From Bradyrhizobium sp. BR13661 (GTDB taxonomy: Bacteria; Pseudomonadota; Alphaproteobacteria; Rhizobiales; Xanthobacteraceae): DNA of 64,000 nucleotides. The notes below the pieces were generated by a model. That model was not told the origin of the DNA. It made no database searches and saw nothing but the letters and a program-made list of their open reading frames with translations. The position numbers were made by a program, and so were the translations under genes. Below are positions 50,201-56,148 of the stretch, one piece after another; the first letter of the stretch is position 1, and the number at the start of each line of letters is the position of its first letter. The stretch covers positions 1 through 64,000 of the forward strand of contig NZ_JARXWB010000038.1 of assembly GCF_029892425.1 (NCBI RefSeq). The letters are read 5' to 3'.

Positions 50201-50887
50201 GGCACCATCACTGCGACGGGTGGCACGCTCCAGATCGATCAGCAACTGACCGGCACCGGATCCATCAACATCAATGTCGGCGCCACCCTCCATTTGTTGA
50301 ATGGTGCGGCGTCCTCAGAGACCATTCAGTTCAACGTGCCGAGCGGTTCGACCGCCTCGCTGGTTGTCGATCACGCCGCGAACCTGCAGGCGTTCATCTC
50401 GGGTTTCACCGGCAACGGTCAGGTGAGCGGTTCCGATCAGATCGACCTGAAGGACATCAGCTACAACTCGCTGCATGAGAGCTACGATGCGGTCAACAAC
50501 GTGCTCAATATCTCCGACGGCACGAACTCGGGTGCGATTCACTTCAACGGAACGTACCAGGAAGCGAACTTTCACTTCATGAGCGACGGCCAGACCGGGA
50601 CGATCGTCTATGATCCTCCTGTCCCGGGCAACACGACGCCCGGATCGACCAACACCGTCCCGGTCGCCGAGGGTGATGGCTTCAAGTTCACCGCAATTAA
50701 CGTCTCACCCAGCGTCGTAACGGGGCCCTGGATCGGAGATGCCAGTGATACGGCGAACAAAAGCGCGTCGGTCAGTCAGCTTCTCAACAGTCACGCCGAT
50801 GCATTCACAACAGCTACGGGACAGGCTCTTGATGTTGTCTTCGCCGACAACAAGCTTTTGCCGGGACATGACTATCATGTGCTCTAG
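38300..50887 (+). CDS. Giant RTX/beta-helix surface adhesin, 4195 aa
   Basis: ATG at 38300 after a GGGGGAGG site. Order: about seven 18-residue Gly-Asn-Asp repeats (GNGNDTITAGANSAI, residues 22-135), an RTX-like variant; Ig/cadherin-like domains (to about 810); a DGYIAGATVFADTNGNGKLD module (about 814); an Ig-like block (1107-1217); then from about 1320 to 4010 a beta-helix of short N.GTIT./SVTNSGT. turns; and a C-terminal tail with DQIDLKDISY. The helix contains three homologous super-modules. No barrel domain or Sec signal is visible, so type I export and cell-surface adhesion are the best inference. Divergent LuxR-type regulator upstream. Confidence 0.9.
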   Translation: MSNDGIISIIGNTNTTVVDGNNSLIVAGNGNDNLTAGSSSIVAAGNGNDTITAGANSAIAAGNGNDKLTAGSGSIVIAGNGNDTVTVGANSAIVVGNGNDTLTAGANSVLVAGNGNDTINLGANDTVTVGNGKDTFVLPGYGQVTLSAPQSLSVREDGTIALTIAAVTSGFGWGQEEIFGFNTSNDKIQLSSAQFASFAAVMADAKQIGCNTVITADPADSIVLNNVKLSSLSAKDFAFTSAPALLYTISGIPADATLTDTAGAIQVVNGTATLTQAQLAGLTLKAGEVTATNLVVTATDPATGNSVSKIVALSVTPVAPTLHTPATLNVVSGSSVALGITETPFDLRDTVSVTISGVPTDASLSAGTKNSDGSWTLTPAQLTNLTLKAGAPATVSLTVTATNMLGQTASSPAAHIQLTIASPLSVTFDKVTFTDTGVQGDHLTDNSTVTLSGTVTDAISVSKVNVYNAGSLIGSATINPDHTWTLTTALADGNYNQLSVTATDIAGTKASASTSQYVLVDTTAPTVNSQSESNPGLTQSTTEIITVNASDANGVQSVAIYNDVTHQPVGDAVLSNGVWTYTASGLADGTYKYYAVVTDKAGNQTTTADLTTVTVDTTRPTVISQSESVSGPTQLTTDIIKVNATDLNGVASVAIYDHATNQKIGDASLGSDGAWAYTASNLTGGAHTFYAVVTDKAGNSATTSDLATVTVDNTPPVISFGQVKLDNPDSTGTMSNDGGATLSGTVSDNIAVAQVQVFNGTTLLGTATVANGTWTLHTTLNVGSYDKLHATATDTAGNSADIASHSVVTITQVAGLATDGYIAGATVFADTNGNGKLDNGEASGMTDAGGHFVLSGGTTSGSLVLIGGTDTATGQQFTGVLTAPTGSTQVTALTTLVQSVAIANGGNVAAASQAVAAALGIDPTIDITKTDILTNAYTGDAQPFVAAAKVLNTVSMVASAVAGTGASTFTSAATGAFSALAAQIVSTGGLDLTSSSVVNAVVTSTLTSAGATLNGTQTSDITSVVTSVNTATDQAVQASAGGSTAALLANVSATSIVAQGSASADLKTGTQSGNLSSAVASNTSTALSNAVQSAASQVSTASLAPAAPNFVSLTPTDASPTAASAVHYLLTFSNSVQGVNASDFTLATNGLSGASITGVSAVAGSAGAQYLVQINPGSGNGTLSLSFAGTTVQDLTGVALQDQSSHAATSYTIDHSAGEQAALALAVTNTQVNAAGSALMNFTISGLQPTDTGVVTFTDGQNSVSVNVNGGQSTYTANLSALSDGPISSQLAVNTNAAGHSFTPVAGSSAVTLTGFSTPPSSGISVVQNATGDIAIVSAISVTNQSGIGLLAQETASGVGNIVVNTTGSVTGTGSGSVGLEAQNVDSSNGGNVSVTATGGVTANQHAIVASTAGSGNVSVEAGGAIASTVQFGIRAAASGTGNVSVLTDAGSTINSGGAGISAINFDTVLAASANSTVTVTNNAVINSGTTLNPSGSVPQGIAAGFYGANGTSNTAINGTVLVNNNANITAAAGYGVDAYNWGNGDVTLNEAANTSVSGAQYGLAAYALSKGSGNVAINVGANVALSATTFFGIQAFVNGVGNINVQTGDGDMIYGGSIGINAQSQATSDPATGNITVVLGKDTIHSGTLNTPGGSTPGAVSVGYLPNGTQAASNAVLGNVILQSDAQITADKNAGINAYNWGKGNVTVSTGLDSTIHSAGNGIQANALNGGNVSVTNGGSITSGSTGITANSNMGLGTVGGTVTVVNNGTISAGATGIGVGGNHVGAISITNNGTVTATQFAGIGITAVGGDATITNAGATTGTNGIFAATNGSANVSITNQGTATGTTYSGIGANLTAAGATGSISIANSGTVTSLAGNSPAIGITENKTGTVTINNTGIIGSNASGQALYEGGGDIALTNSGTITGNINVGNGTFNNQASGVWAVGTWSGIGTASTTGVVESNTINNAGTINLSAVANINGANGLVVNNSGHIDNLSGINMINGSVNNTGTLEVASGSLEIGGGLSGAGAVLVDAGATLVLDGATAQTVTFMGSGGTLGLNAASSGTIAAISSTGGNFTINGFGSVATAVGDGIDFTATGGLAGNMAEILVAPGGAITGAANGIVVTQNGAGDITINASGAVTGQAGDGIDAQDSASGTGNINVTATGGVSASGTTSVLTGNPLVQTTQGYAAIRAQNLDTANNGNVTVATSGALTGSEFGIRAQTSGSGNVSVTTDVTTAINAGGSGISAVNFDTSMLATANSMITVTAHGTINSGSMVNPNGSTPAGINVSYYANPVGTITPVHNSNVNGTALVTSDATINAAGYGIQANNFGNGNVTVNETGGSITSTGYGINAYSRGIGSVSISTSSGASITSSGTGINAANQAVFDASNNATVTVTNYATISAGAVPNGSTLAGILAGFSGTYGLVAPSPNAGVNGTVLISNFGNITSTAGYGIDAYNWGNGDVTVNDGAGTTVTGNLIGVGAFGLDGVAGHPGGTGNIAINVGANATITGGAGNDGIQAYSLDNGNVSVTTADNLTVNAGRNGIGAFDQSSTVSAGSTLSVVVGTGSIHAVSGGISAGYSPGAGGYSPGGTAFTAGVAGNVSVVSNATIVATGNNAFGINAFNWGTGDATVTTGAASNITATNGTGNAINASTNDGGNVTISNAGVATGGGTGINAFVAANAVHAGTISVTNTGTATGNSFSGINANDSAGGNVSVTNSGSAAGKTGINAFTNAAGNINVDNSGQVTATSFSGINANASGTGSVTVTTEALSSIGASSSGISVGANGGNVSITNAGTATATSGAGITATANNGGNVSVTNSGTVSSTSGWAGIGVAANGGGNVTIGNTGSATGGSGIFASTTGAGSISVTNDGAATGVTFSGIGVNQSAPGSTGSLTIANNSHGTVAGTLTTAAIAINGNATGTVAITNSGTVGSNAAWQALYENGGDITLTNSGTITGNINVGNGTFNNQAGGVWAVGTWSGFGTASTTGVVESNTINNAGTISLSAGANINGANGLVVNNSGHIDNLSGINAINGSVTNTGTIEVHGGTLNLADGLSGAGAVIIDDGATLERAGATAQAITFAGGTDTLQLDNVPGQGFTGTITGTTSSSGSFAVNGAGSIASTIGDAFDFTATGGTAGSPANVALTTVVPMTGAAAGLVATETGTGDLSLETWGAVTGQAGNGILVQDSATGSGNLAVNVHGGASASGTTLATINGNPTTQGFAAVRVQNLDSANNGNISVSTSGTLNGSQYGIRVQSAGSGNITVTTDASTVINAGGAGINAVNLDTVIAASANSTMTVTNNAVINSGSMVNPSGSVPQSVVAGYFGANGTANTAINGTVVINNNANLTAAAGYGVDGYNYGNGNVTVNEAGNTSVTADQYGLAAYANSKGSGSVAINVGANVAVNAHTFIGIQASTTGVGDINIQTGDGDTIYGGSIGVNAQSQATSEPATGNVMVVLGNDTIHSGSHVTGNGGATPGAVSAGYAPNGAPSLANAVSGNVTVQSNAQITADAGVGINAYNWGKGNVTVSTGSASSITAPGNGIQVNALNGGNVSITNGGSIHAGGTGITANANLGSSASGGTVAITNNGAITGASGIFAGGSHVGNISITNNGTVAGTTSNGINVGQAAGGSTGSTTITNSGTVTTSGAVSAIAVTENATGTVTLNNSGTIGSSAGAGALFESGGSQITINNSGTILGGINTGGGVIGATTTINNNAGGVWQVSFLDDEGAINAIGAASAITIVGASNGMSVGASGTGSLSLSAGAALTTDFLNIANQVGSHGTVVVTGAGANLSATGSSPNIQVGSDGTATLTISDHATVTTTNMTLAVNHDAGVTDTLTLDNASLHVSGTLTIGNSGAGTALVENGGSLTAGTLILAGLSGSTGSLTVDGAGSLVTASSISIGGPSAVLTLSNGGAIDVGSSATTIANTIHVGSDGSLVGAGEITSAIVNDGTITATGGTLQIDQQLTGTGSININVGATLHLLNGAASSETIQFNVPSGSTASLVVDHAANLQAFISGFTGNGQVSGSDQIDLKDISYNSLHESYDAVNNVLNISDGTNSGAIHFNGTYQEANFHFMSDGQTGTIVYDPPVPGNTTPGSTNTVPVAEGDGFKFTAINVSPSVVTGPWIGDASDTANKSASVSQLLNSHADAFTTATGQALDVVFADNKLLPGHDYHVL
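38363..38700 (+). repeat. 54-bp in-frame repeats (Gly-Asn-Asp array)
   Basis: About seven copies of a unit around ggcaacggcaacgacacc encode GNGND-centred 18-residue repeats at the adhesin's N-terminus. The unit differs from the canonical nonameric RTX GGxGxDxUx. Confidence 0.8.
42240..49900 (+). repeat. Three large homologous super-modules within the adhesin
   Basis: Blocks starting near 42240, 44680 and 47800 share the same order of segments (GSGNVSV, INSG...NPSGSVP, INGT, YGVDAYNWGNG, QTGDGD.IYGGSIG, and the GDI.LTNSGTITGNINVGNG segment). The DNA around 44040-44340 recurs at 47160-47460 with near identity, 3.12 kb apart. This is in-frame duplication inside one gene. Confidence 0.8.
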
Positions 50888-51381
50888 TCGTTCTTCATCA
50901 GATGAGCTCTGAACAATACGTCGGTCGGCGCTGACGAAGGATACGCCGACCATCTTCAACGCTGCCGATCTGACGATCATCGATCCCTGGGCCGTGACCA
51001 GCTGATGGAGGTCTCGAGAAGCCGCGGAACCGTGACGGGAGAAACCAGGATGAACCGCTCGGCTGGTAAAATCCAATCCCGTTGCATGGTGTACGGATCT
51101 TCGCATTCGGGGGCAGTGCAAAGATGTGAGTCCGTTCTTGAAATACGGATCCATACCCTCATCGCATCTTCATTTCCCTGTTCGCAGCCTGTTACGGCCG
51201 CGAACAGGAAACTGCTGTCGGCTCCCGCCGACCTCGCCTATCTTACGGACGGCATTCGCCAATTCCAATCACTGCACGTCCATGAGTTGTGCCAGAACTT
51301 GTTCCAAGCCTACAATATTCGCAAAATTCCCTGCTGATTCAGAACAGGCTTCGATCTGTCTCCGCTTGCACCGGACCAACC
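50888..51381. other. Intergenic region with toxin-gene remnant and a hairpin
   Basis: Holds the right copy of the 44-bp repeat (50955-50998) and a 9-bp inverted repeat CCTGTTCGC/GCGAACAGG (51177-51185, 51200-51208) without a T tract. No gene is supported. Confidence 0.5.
50955..50998 (+). repeat. 44-bp direct repeat, right copy (toxin 3'-end remnant)
   Basis: Matches 36975-37018 in 43 of 44 bases and still reads FNAADLTIIDPWAVTS with a stop. No other part of a toxin gene is present here. Confidence 0.85.
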
Positions 51382-52266
51382 ATGCCCCCCGACACCCACA
51401 CCCTCCGCCACGGCGCTCTCACCGCCACCATCAAATCCCACGGCGCCGAAATGTGCTCGCTCAAGCACGCTGACGGCACCGAGTTCGTCTGGCAGGCGGG
51501 GCCGGCCTGGCAGCGCCACGCGCCGCTGCTGTTTCCAATCGTGGGCCGTCTCGCCAACGATGAAATGCGGCACGGGGGCAAGACCTACCGGATGACGCAG
51601 CACGGCTTTGCGCGCGACAGCGCCTTTACCTGGATGGAACGCGGCGAGAGCCGTTGTTCTCTGATGCTGGAAGACAGCGAGGCGACGCGCGCGGTCTATC
51701 CGTTCGCGTTCCGCCTGACGGCGACCTATGTGCTCGATGATACCGGTCTCGATCTCTCGCTCACCGTCGCCAATCCCGGCGACGAGACCTTGCCCGTGTC
51801 GCTGGGCGGCCATCCCGCCTTCAACTGGCCGCTTCAGCCTGGCGTGCCGAAGCAGAGCTACGCGCTGACATTCACCAACGAGGAGCCTTCGCCGGTTCGC
51901 CGTGTCGAGGGCGGGCTCCTGCTCGCGGCAACGGATCCAAGCCCTGTCCGGGGCACTGTGCTTGCTCTCTCGGAAGCCCTGTTTGCGAGCGACGCCGTCA
52001 TCCTCGATCCCGTCAACAGCCACGCGGTCCGCTTCGCGCGAGCCGATCGCACCGGGCCCTGGCTCGAAATGTCATGGCGCGGCTTTCGCGAGCTCGGCAT
52101 CTGGTCGAAACCGTCAGGCGCGCCGTTCCTCTGCATCGAGCCCTGGCGCGGCTACGCCAGCCCCAAAGAGTTCGACGGCGAATTCAGCGATAAGCCTGGC
52201 TTGATGCACATTGCGCCCGGTGCTGAGGAAAACTTGTCCTTCCGGATCGCGGTCGGAGCCTCCTGA
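51382..52266 (+). CDS. Aldose 1-epimerase family protein
   Basis: The ATG at 51382 gives MPPDTHTLRHGALTATIKSH; 294 aa. The galactose-mutarotase fold signatures are FPIVGRLANDEMRHGGKTYR, MTQHGFARDSAFTW with the conserved His, and SLGGHPAFNWPL with the second His; the last third carries the WRGFRELGIWSKP and FLCIEPWRGYA segments typical of the family. It interconverts sugar anomers in the cytoplasm; the substrate cannot be told. It converges with the acyltransferase gene, 9 bases away. Confidence 0.88.
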   Translation: MPPDTHTLRHGALTATIKSHGAEMCSLKHADGTEFVWQAGPAWQRHAPLLFPIVGRLANDEMRHGGKTYRMTQHGFARDSAFTWMERGESRCSLMLEDSEATRAVYPFAFRLTATYVLDDTGLDLSLTVANPGDETLPVSLGGHPAFNWPLQPGVPKQSYALTFTNEEPSPVRRVEGGLLLAATDPSPVRGTVLALSEALFASDAVILDPVNSHAVRFARADRTGPWLEMSWRGFRELGIWSKPSGAPFLCIEPWRGYASPKEFDGEFSDKPGLMHIAPGAEENLSFRIAVGAS

Positions 52267-52275
52267 GGCCGCCGC

Positions 52276-53445
52276 TCAGGCGGCGCGGCCATTCAGGGCA
52301 ATGCTCGCGGTGGCCACTGTCTCCGTGTGCGGTGGGGCGCTGGCCGCCGACGCAGTCAGGCGATGCGCCAGATCCTGCGCATGCCGCTCGACCAGATGCC
52401 AGGTCGCGCGTGCCGCGAGATAGCTCAATGCAGCGGTGACGACGTAAGCGAGCAGCAGCGAGGCCAGCCCTTCGGCGAACGGCCATATGTAATGCAGACC
52501 GTAGATCACCGCGAAATGCGACAGATACATCGAATAGGAATTGCGGCCAAGCGCCTCGAGCGGCCGCCAGCGGAGTCCAAGACGAATGCACCAGAACACG
52601 CCCGCGCCGAGCACGAGGTTGATTATGAGATAGTTGAACTCGTGAGCCCCGGTCGCGCGGTTGGCGGTGAAGGACAGTATGATGAAGCCAAGGAGGATCG
52701 CGGCGTCCGACTTCGCAAACCCGTCGCGCAACGCGAGGAACAGCGCGCAGCCCAGCAGGAACACCGGCAACTGGTTCAGAAAGGTGATGTGAAGCGTGTT
52801 CCAGACGAAGGCCTCGTGTCCCGGGCCGTAATAGGCCGAGAACAGATCGAACGCCCACGTCTTGAACAGACCGACATTGACCAGGTGCAGCACGATTGCG
52901 AGCAGCAGATAGAGACTGCGACGCGATCCGAACGCGGTGATCACAAACGGGAAGATGAGATAGAACATCATCTCCGCGGCGATCGACCAGTCGCCGGGCA
53001 CGACACTGTTGACGCTGTCGAGCCAGAAGCCGTGGAGGAACGTCGCGGTCAGGATCACCTGGAGCGGCCCAATGCCGTTGGGCGCATTTGAGCTCGGCCC
53101 GGTGCCGTTGACGACGAGGTAAAACGGAATCGCAAGCCAGAACAGCGGCGCGATGCGCAAGGCACGCCGGATGTAGAATTTGCGCGTCGGGTTCGCTTCG
53201 GTCCGCCGCGTCCACATCCTGCACATCGTCAAGGCGCTCACGAAGTAGAACACGTTGACGCCGGTCCAGCCGCACATGAAGGCGTAATCGACCGGTTGGA
53301 GGTTCGATGGGAAGGATTGCGAGACGTGGATCGCCATCACGCCGACGATGGCGAGACCGCGAAGGAAGTCGAGGCTATGTGAACGACCGAACAGCGATGC
53401 GGCTCCGTCCGTCCGACCGGCAGCCAACTGGGCCTGCCCTTGCAT
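52276..53445 (-). CDS. Membrane acyltransferase (OafA/acyltransferase-3 family)
   Basis: The ATG at 53445 was chosen (389 aa) because the longer upstream part is Arg/Pro-rich and random. SLDFLRGLAIVGVMAIHVSQ holds the family's conserved Arg and catalytic-type His; then about ten membrane helices with the loop RRALRIAPLFWLAIPFY and VVPGDWSIAAEMMFYLIFPF. Such proteins O-acylate surface polysaccharides or lipids from the cytoplasmic side. No polysaccharide cluster is adjacent. Confidence 0.88.
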   Translation of the reverse strand: MQGQAQLAAGRTDGAASLFGRSHSLDFLRGLAIVGVMAIHVSQSFPSNLQPVDYAFMCGWTGVNVFYFVSALTMCRMWTRRTEANPTRKFYIRRALRIAPLFWLAIPFYLVVNGTGPSSNAPNGIGPLQVILTATFLHGFWLDSVNSVVPGDWSIAAEMMFYLIFPFVITAFGSRRSLYLLLAIVLHLVNVGLFKTWAFDLFSAYYGPGHEAFVWNTLHITFLNQLPVFLLGCALFLALRDGFAKSDAAILLGFIILSFTANRATGAHEFNYLIINLVLGAGVFWCIRLGLRWRPLEALGRNSYSMYLSHFAVIYGLHYIWPFAEGLASLLLAYVVTAALSYLAARATWHLVERHAQDLAHRLTASAASAPPHTETVATASIALNGRAA

Positions 53446-53753
53446 ATGCCTGCTCCGTGGTCGCGCGCTCTCTCGCGCTTGCGATGTGAGAAGCATAGAG
53501 GCGCGGCCGGCCAAACCGAAGCCGAAGCCTTTCTTTACGTTAACCGGCAGTTGAATCCGCAGCTGGATGAGCGGAATGATTGGTGTCGGGGACGAACCAT
53601 GTCGCGTCCGCGGACAGGGCCCGCCACATCGATGCGCTGAGTGAGAAGTGTGGGGCAATTCATAGTTAATACTTAAATACCGTGGCCTATATTGTTTGGG
53701 CGACACCGCACGCCTAGTATTCCGGCAGGCAATTTCGGGGGCTCGAATAGGCC

Positions 53754-54569
53754 GTGAATGTTCGTTCACACGACAGCGCATCGCGCGGCGACTTGAACTA
53801 TCGAGCCGGGTCGCAGGCACACAGGACATCCAATATCGTGGCTGATTCCGCACTTCAGGAATTGCGTCCGGTCGGGCGCGAGCGGCTGATCGTCGTCGAA
53901 GACGATCCCGTGACGCGAACGATGCTGGTCGGTTACTTCAGCGAGAACAATTTCGACGTGGTCGGCGCCGGCAGCTGTGCCGAATGCCGCCAGGCGCTGC
54001 GCGCGCGCACCGACCTCGTCTTCCTCGACGTGCAATTGCCCGACGGCGACGGCTTCGAGCTCGCCAAGGAGATCCAGGCGACCAGCAACGCCGGCATCAT
54101 CTTCGTGACCCGCCGCGACACCGACGTCGATCGCATCCTGGGCCTCGAGATCGCCGGCGACCATTATGTCACCAAGCCGATCAATCTTCGCGATCTGCTG
54201 GCGCGCGCGCGCAGCGTGCTGCGGCGGCGCTCGATCGACCGCAAGGCGGCGCGCAACCACAACTCGATTGCGTTCGGCGACTGGATCATCGACCTGACGC
54301 GGCGCGAGCTGCTCGGCAGCGACGGCAAGCCGGTGGCGCTGACGCGTGCCGAGTTCGACCTGCTCGCAGCCCTGGTCGGTGCGGACGGGCGGCCGCTCAG
54401 CCGCGACTACCTGATCGAGGTTGTCAGCAACCGCCAGGCCGAGGTCGACATCCGCACGGTCGATGCGCTGGTGGCGCGGCTGCGCCGAAAGCTCGTCGGC
54501 TGCGGCGCGCCCGTCATCGCCACCGTCACCGGTGTCGGCTACAAGCTCGCGCTCAGCGAACGCCTCTAG
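53754..54569 (+). CDS. OmpR/PhoB-type response regulator
   Basis: The GTG at 53754 opens 271 aa; a GTG at 53838 (AGGA upstream) gives the more usual length. Receiver domain: LIVVEDDPVTRTMLVGYFSE, phospho-acceptor Asp in VFLDVQLPDGDGFELAKEI, Lys in HYVTKPINLRDLL. Winged-helix DNA-binding domain: LTRAEFDLLAALVGADGRPL, VDIRTVDALVARLRRKLVG, ATVTGVGYKLAL. No kinase gene is adjacent, so the cognate sensor is elsewhere. A terminator follows at 54595. Confidence 0.9.
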   Translation: MNVRSHDSASRGDLNYRAGSQAHRTSNIVADSALQELRPVGRERLIVVEDDPVTRTMLVGYFSENNFDVVGAGSCAECRQALRARTDLVFLDVQLPDGDGFELAKEIQATSNAGIIFVTRRDTDVDRILGLEIAGDHYVTKPINLRDLLARARSVLRRRSIDRKAARNHNSIAFGDWIIDLTRRELLGSDGKPVALTRAEFDLLAALVGADGRPLSRDYLIEVVSNRQAEVDIRTVDALVARLRRKLVGCGAPVIATVTGVGYKLALSERL

Positions 54570-54594
54570 GCACAATTGCCTGCAGCAATGTGCA

Positions 54595-54623
54595 GCCGGT
54601 CAGCCTTGCTGGCCGGCGTTTTT
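54595..54623 (+). terminator. Rho-independent terminator of the response regulator
   Basis: A 10-bp stem (GCCGGTCAGC, 54595-54604, pairing with GCTGGCCGGC, 54608-54617, one G-T pair) with a 3-base loop and a following T run. It lies 25 bases after the stop codon. Confidence 0.85.
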
Positions 54624-54626
54624 ATC

Positions 54627-54728
54627 TCAGCCGCTGAAGCCGACGACGAGCCGGATGGCGACGAAGGTCGAGGTGGCCACGGCTGCCGTGGCGAAGATCG
54701 CGAACAAAACTCTCAAACCGTTGTGCAT
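54627..54728 (-). CDS. 33-aa membrane microprotein
   Basis: From the ATG at 54728: MHNGLRVLFAIFATAAVATS then TFVAIRLVVGFSG and a stop just outside the opposite-strand terminator. It is a single membrane helix with a short basic start. Below usual size limits and unsupported by any recalled homologue, but codon use and compactness between two genes favour a real product. Confidence 0.4.
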   Translation of the reverse strand: MHNGLRVLFAIFATAAVATSTFVAIRLVVGFSG

Positions 54729-54864
54729 GGTCTCTATTCGGGGTTACGCAAAAAGACTGTCGGCAAAATCGCTGCAGCTCCCCCGAAAAAGGGGAGCATC
54801 CGTAGTATTCCATCGATCATGACGGTCTCGTCAAGAGCGACGTCCGCCTGATCGCGAACGACTG

Positions 54865-55629
54865 TTAACGCGAGGCCGTCCGCTTCCACCTTGCTTCGAT
54901 GCGGGCTTTGATGCGGCTGACCCTGGCCTCATGCGCGGCCCAGAATGCCCGGCTTGCGGCGGCCGTGCCGCGGCGGTAGCGCGCGGAGACGTCCCTGGGC
55001 TGTGTCGCCCCGGGCTGCGTCTGCGGTTTTTCAGTCCGTGCTGATGTCGTCGCCGCCGCTGGCGCCGGTCCCGGCGTGGGTGCTGATGGTGGGACGGCGG
55101 CAGGCTGGGTGGCTACCGTCGAGTTCATGGCGAGCAGTCTGTTCCGGGCACGATTGCAGTAGACCTGCGAACGAGGGCTCATCTCCTCGTCGTCGTGGCC
55201 AGAGCGATATTTCACCAGGGCACGGCAGAGGTCCCCGCCGGCCAGACGCCAGGCGCGGCTGAGATAAAGCACGCCGTAATGGATGTTGAGGTCGGGCTCT
55301 GCGAGCTCCGCGGCGTTTCCCTTGAACCCGAGCGTCGCGGCGGTCTCCAGCCGCAGCTGCATCAGGCCGAACTCGCCGCCGCTGCCGACAACGGCCGAGT
55401 TGTAGCCGCTCTCGACGAAGACCACGGCCTCCGCGATGTCGGCGGGCAGATTGGTCCTCGCCGTCTCGCGCTCGATGATCTTGCGGATCTCGGCTCGCGA
55501 GGTCGCCGTTTCGCCGGCGCCGAGGTCGGCCTCCTGGGCCTGCAGGCAGGTCGATGCCGACAACAGCGCGGCCACGACGACGTGCTTCCACGTCGCGTTG
55601 AGGTTTGGTCGTGCCGGATCCCGCTGCAT
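54865..55629 (-). CDS. Lytic transglycosylase (SLT domain)
   Basis: 254 aa with an N-terminal signal segment (VVVAALLSASTCLQAQE). The SLT domain shows AVVFVESGYNSAVVGSGGEF with the catalytic Glu, GLMQLRLETAATLGF (usual GLMQL.P.TA..LG), PDLNIHYGVLYLSRAW and a final ALVKYRSGH. It cleaves peptidoglycan glycan strands in the periplasm. The Pro/Ala-rich C-terminal tail (SAPTPGPAPAAATTSARTEK) ends in a basic helix and may bind the wall. Monocistronic. Confidence 0.9.
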   Translation of the reverse strand: MQRDPARPNLNATWKHVVVAALLSASTCLQAQEADLGAGETATSRAEIRKIIERETARTNLPADIAEAVVFVESGYNSAVVGSGGEFGLMQLRLETAATLGFKGNAAELAEPDLNIHYGVLYLSRAWRLAGGDLCRALVKYRSGHDDEEMSPRSQVYCNRARNRLLAMNSTVATQPAAVPPSAPTPGPAPAAATTSARTEKPQTQPGATQPRDVSARYRRGTAAASRAFWAAHEARVSRIKARIEARWKRTASR

Positions 55630-55825
55630 GCAGCCTGTCCTACATCTCTGGTGTTAACAACCGATGTGCCGCCTCAAGGCGAAGTTCCGCGCGCGGGTTG
55701 TGCTCAACTAATCTTGAAATGTAAGGTGGCTCACACGCCTCGCTCCGCGTTCGGATCATCGTTCGAGCCGTCGCTACTGGTCGCATCCCGCGTCCAGACC
55801 GATCCACCGATGAGCAGGAGTCAAC

Positions 55826-56065
55826 ATGAGCAACGCTGCAAACAGGGAAGAGATCGTCCGCAAGTTCCTGGGGTCGAAAGTGTTCGACTTCAATGCCTTC
55901 GGAAAATTCGTCGCCGAGAATGGCGCGAGCATTGCGAGTGCCAGCGAAAGCGAATTCGGTTTCGTCGTCGGAAATCGCTTCATCCGCTACTGCATCCCGC
56001 CGGCGGTGGAAGTGGAGCAGGGGATCAACCCGGCCGCTATCCGCAATGAGGTCACCGGTCGCTGA
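55826..56065 (+). CDS. Small protein upstream of the unknown 455-aa gene, 79 aa
   Basis: MSNAANREEIVRKFLGSKVF begins an amphipathic helical part, then DFNAFGKFVAENGASIASAS, and ESEFGFVVGNRFIRYCIPPA with a single Cys. The layout of a helical leader followed by a short Ser/Gly/Phe-rich core resembles peptide precursors, but no family is recognised. A gene of unknown function starts 83 bases downstream on the same strand, so they may be one operon. Confidence 0.5.
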   Translation: MSNAANREEIVRKFLGSKVFDFNAFGKFVAENGASIASASESEFGFVVGNRFIRYCIPPAVEVEQGINPAAIRNEVTGR

Positions 56066-56148
56066 CACTGCCCTGAGTAGGGCTCCGGCGCGGCTACGAT
56101 CTCGCTTTGGTCCATCAGCTCCCGCACTCCTCTTCTCGTGAGGCGCCC

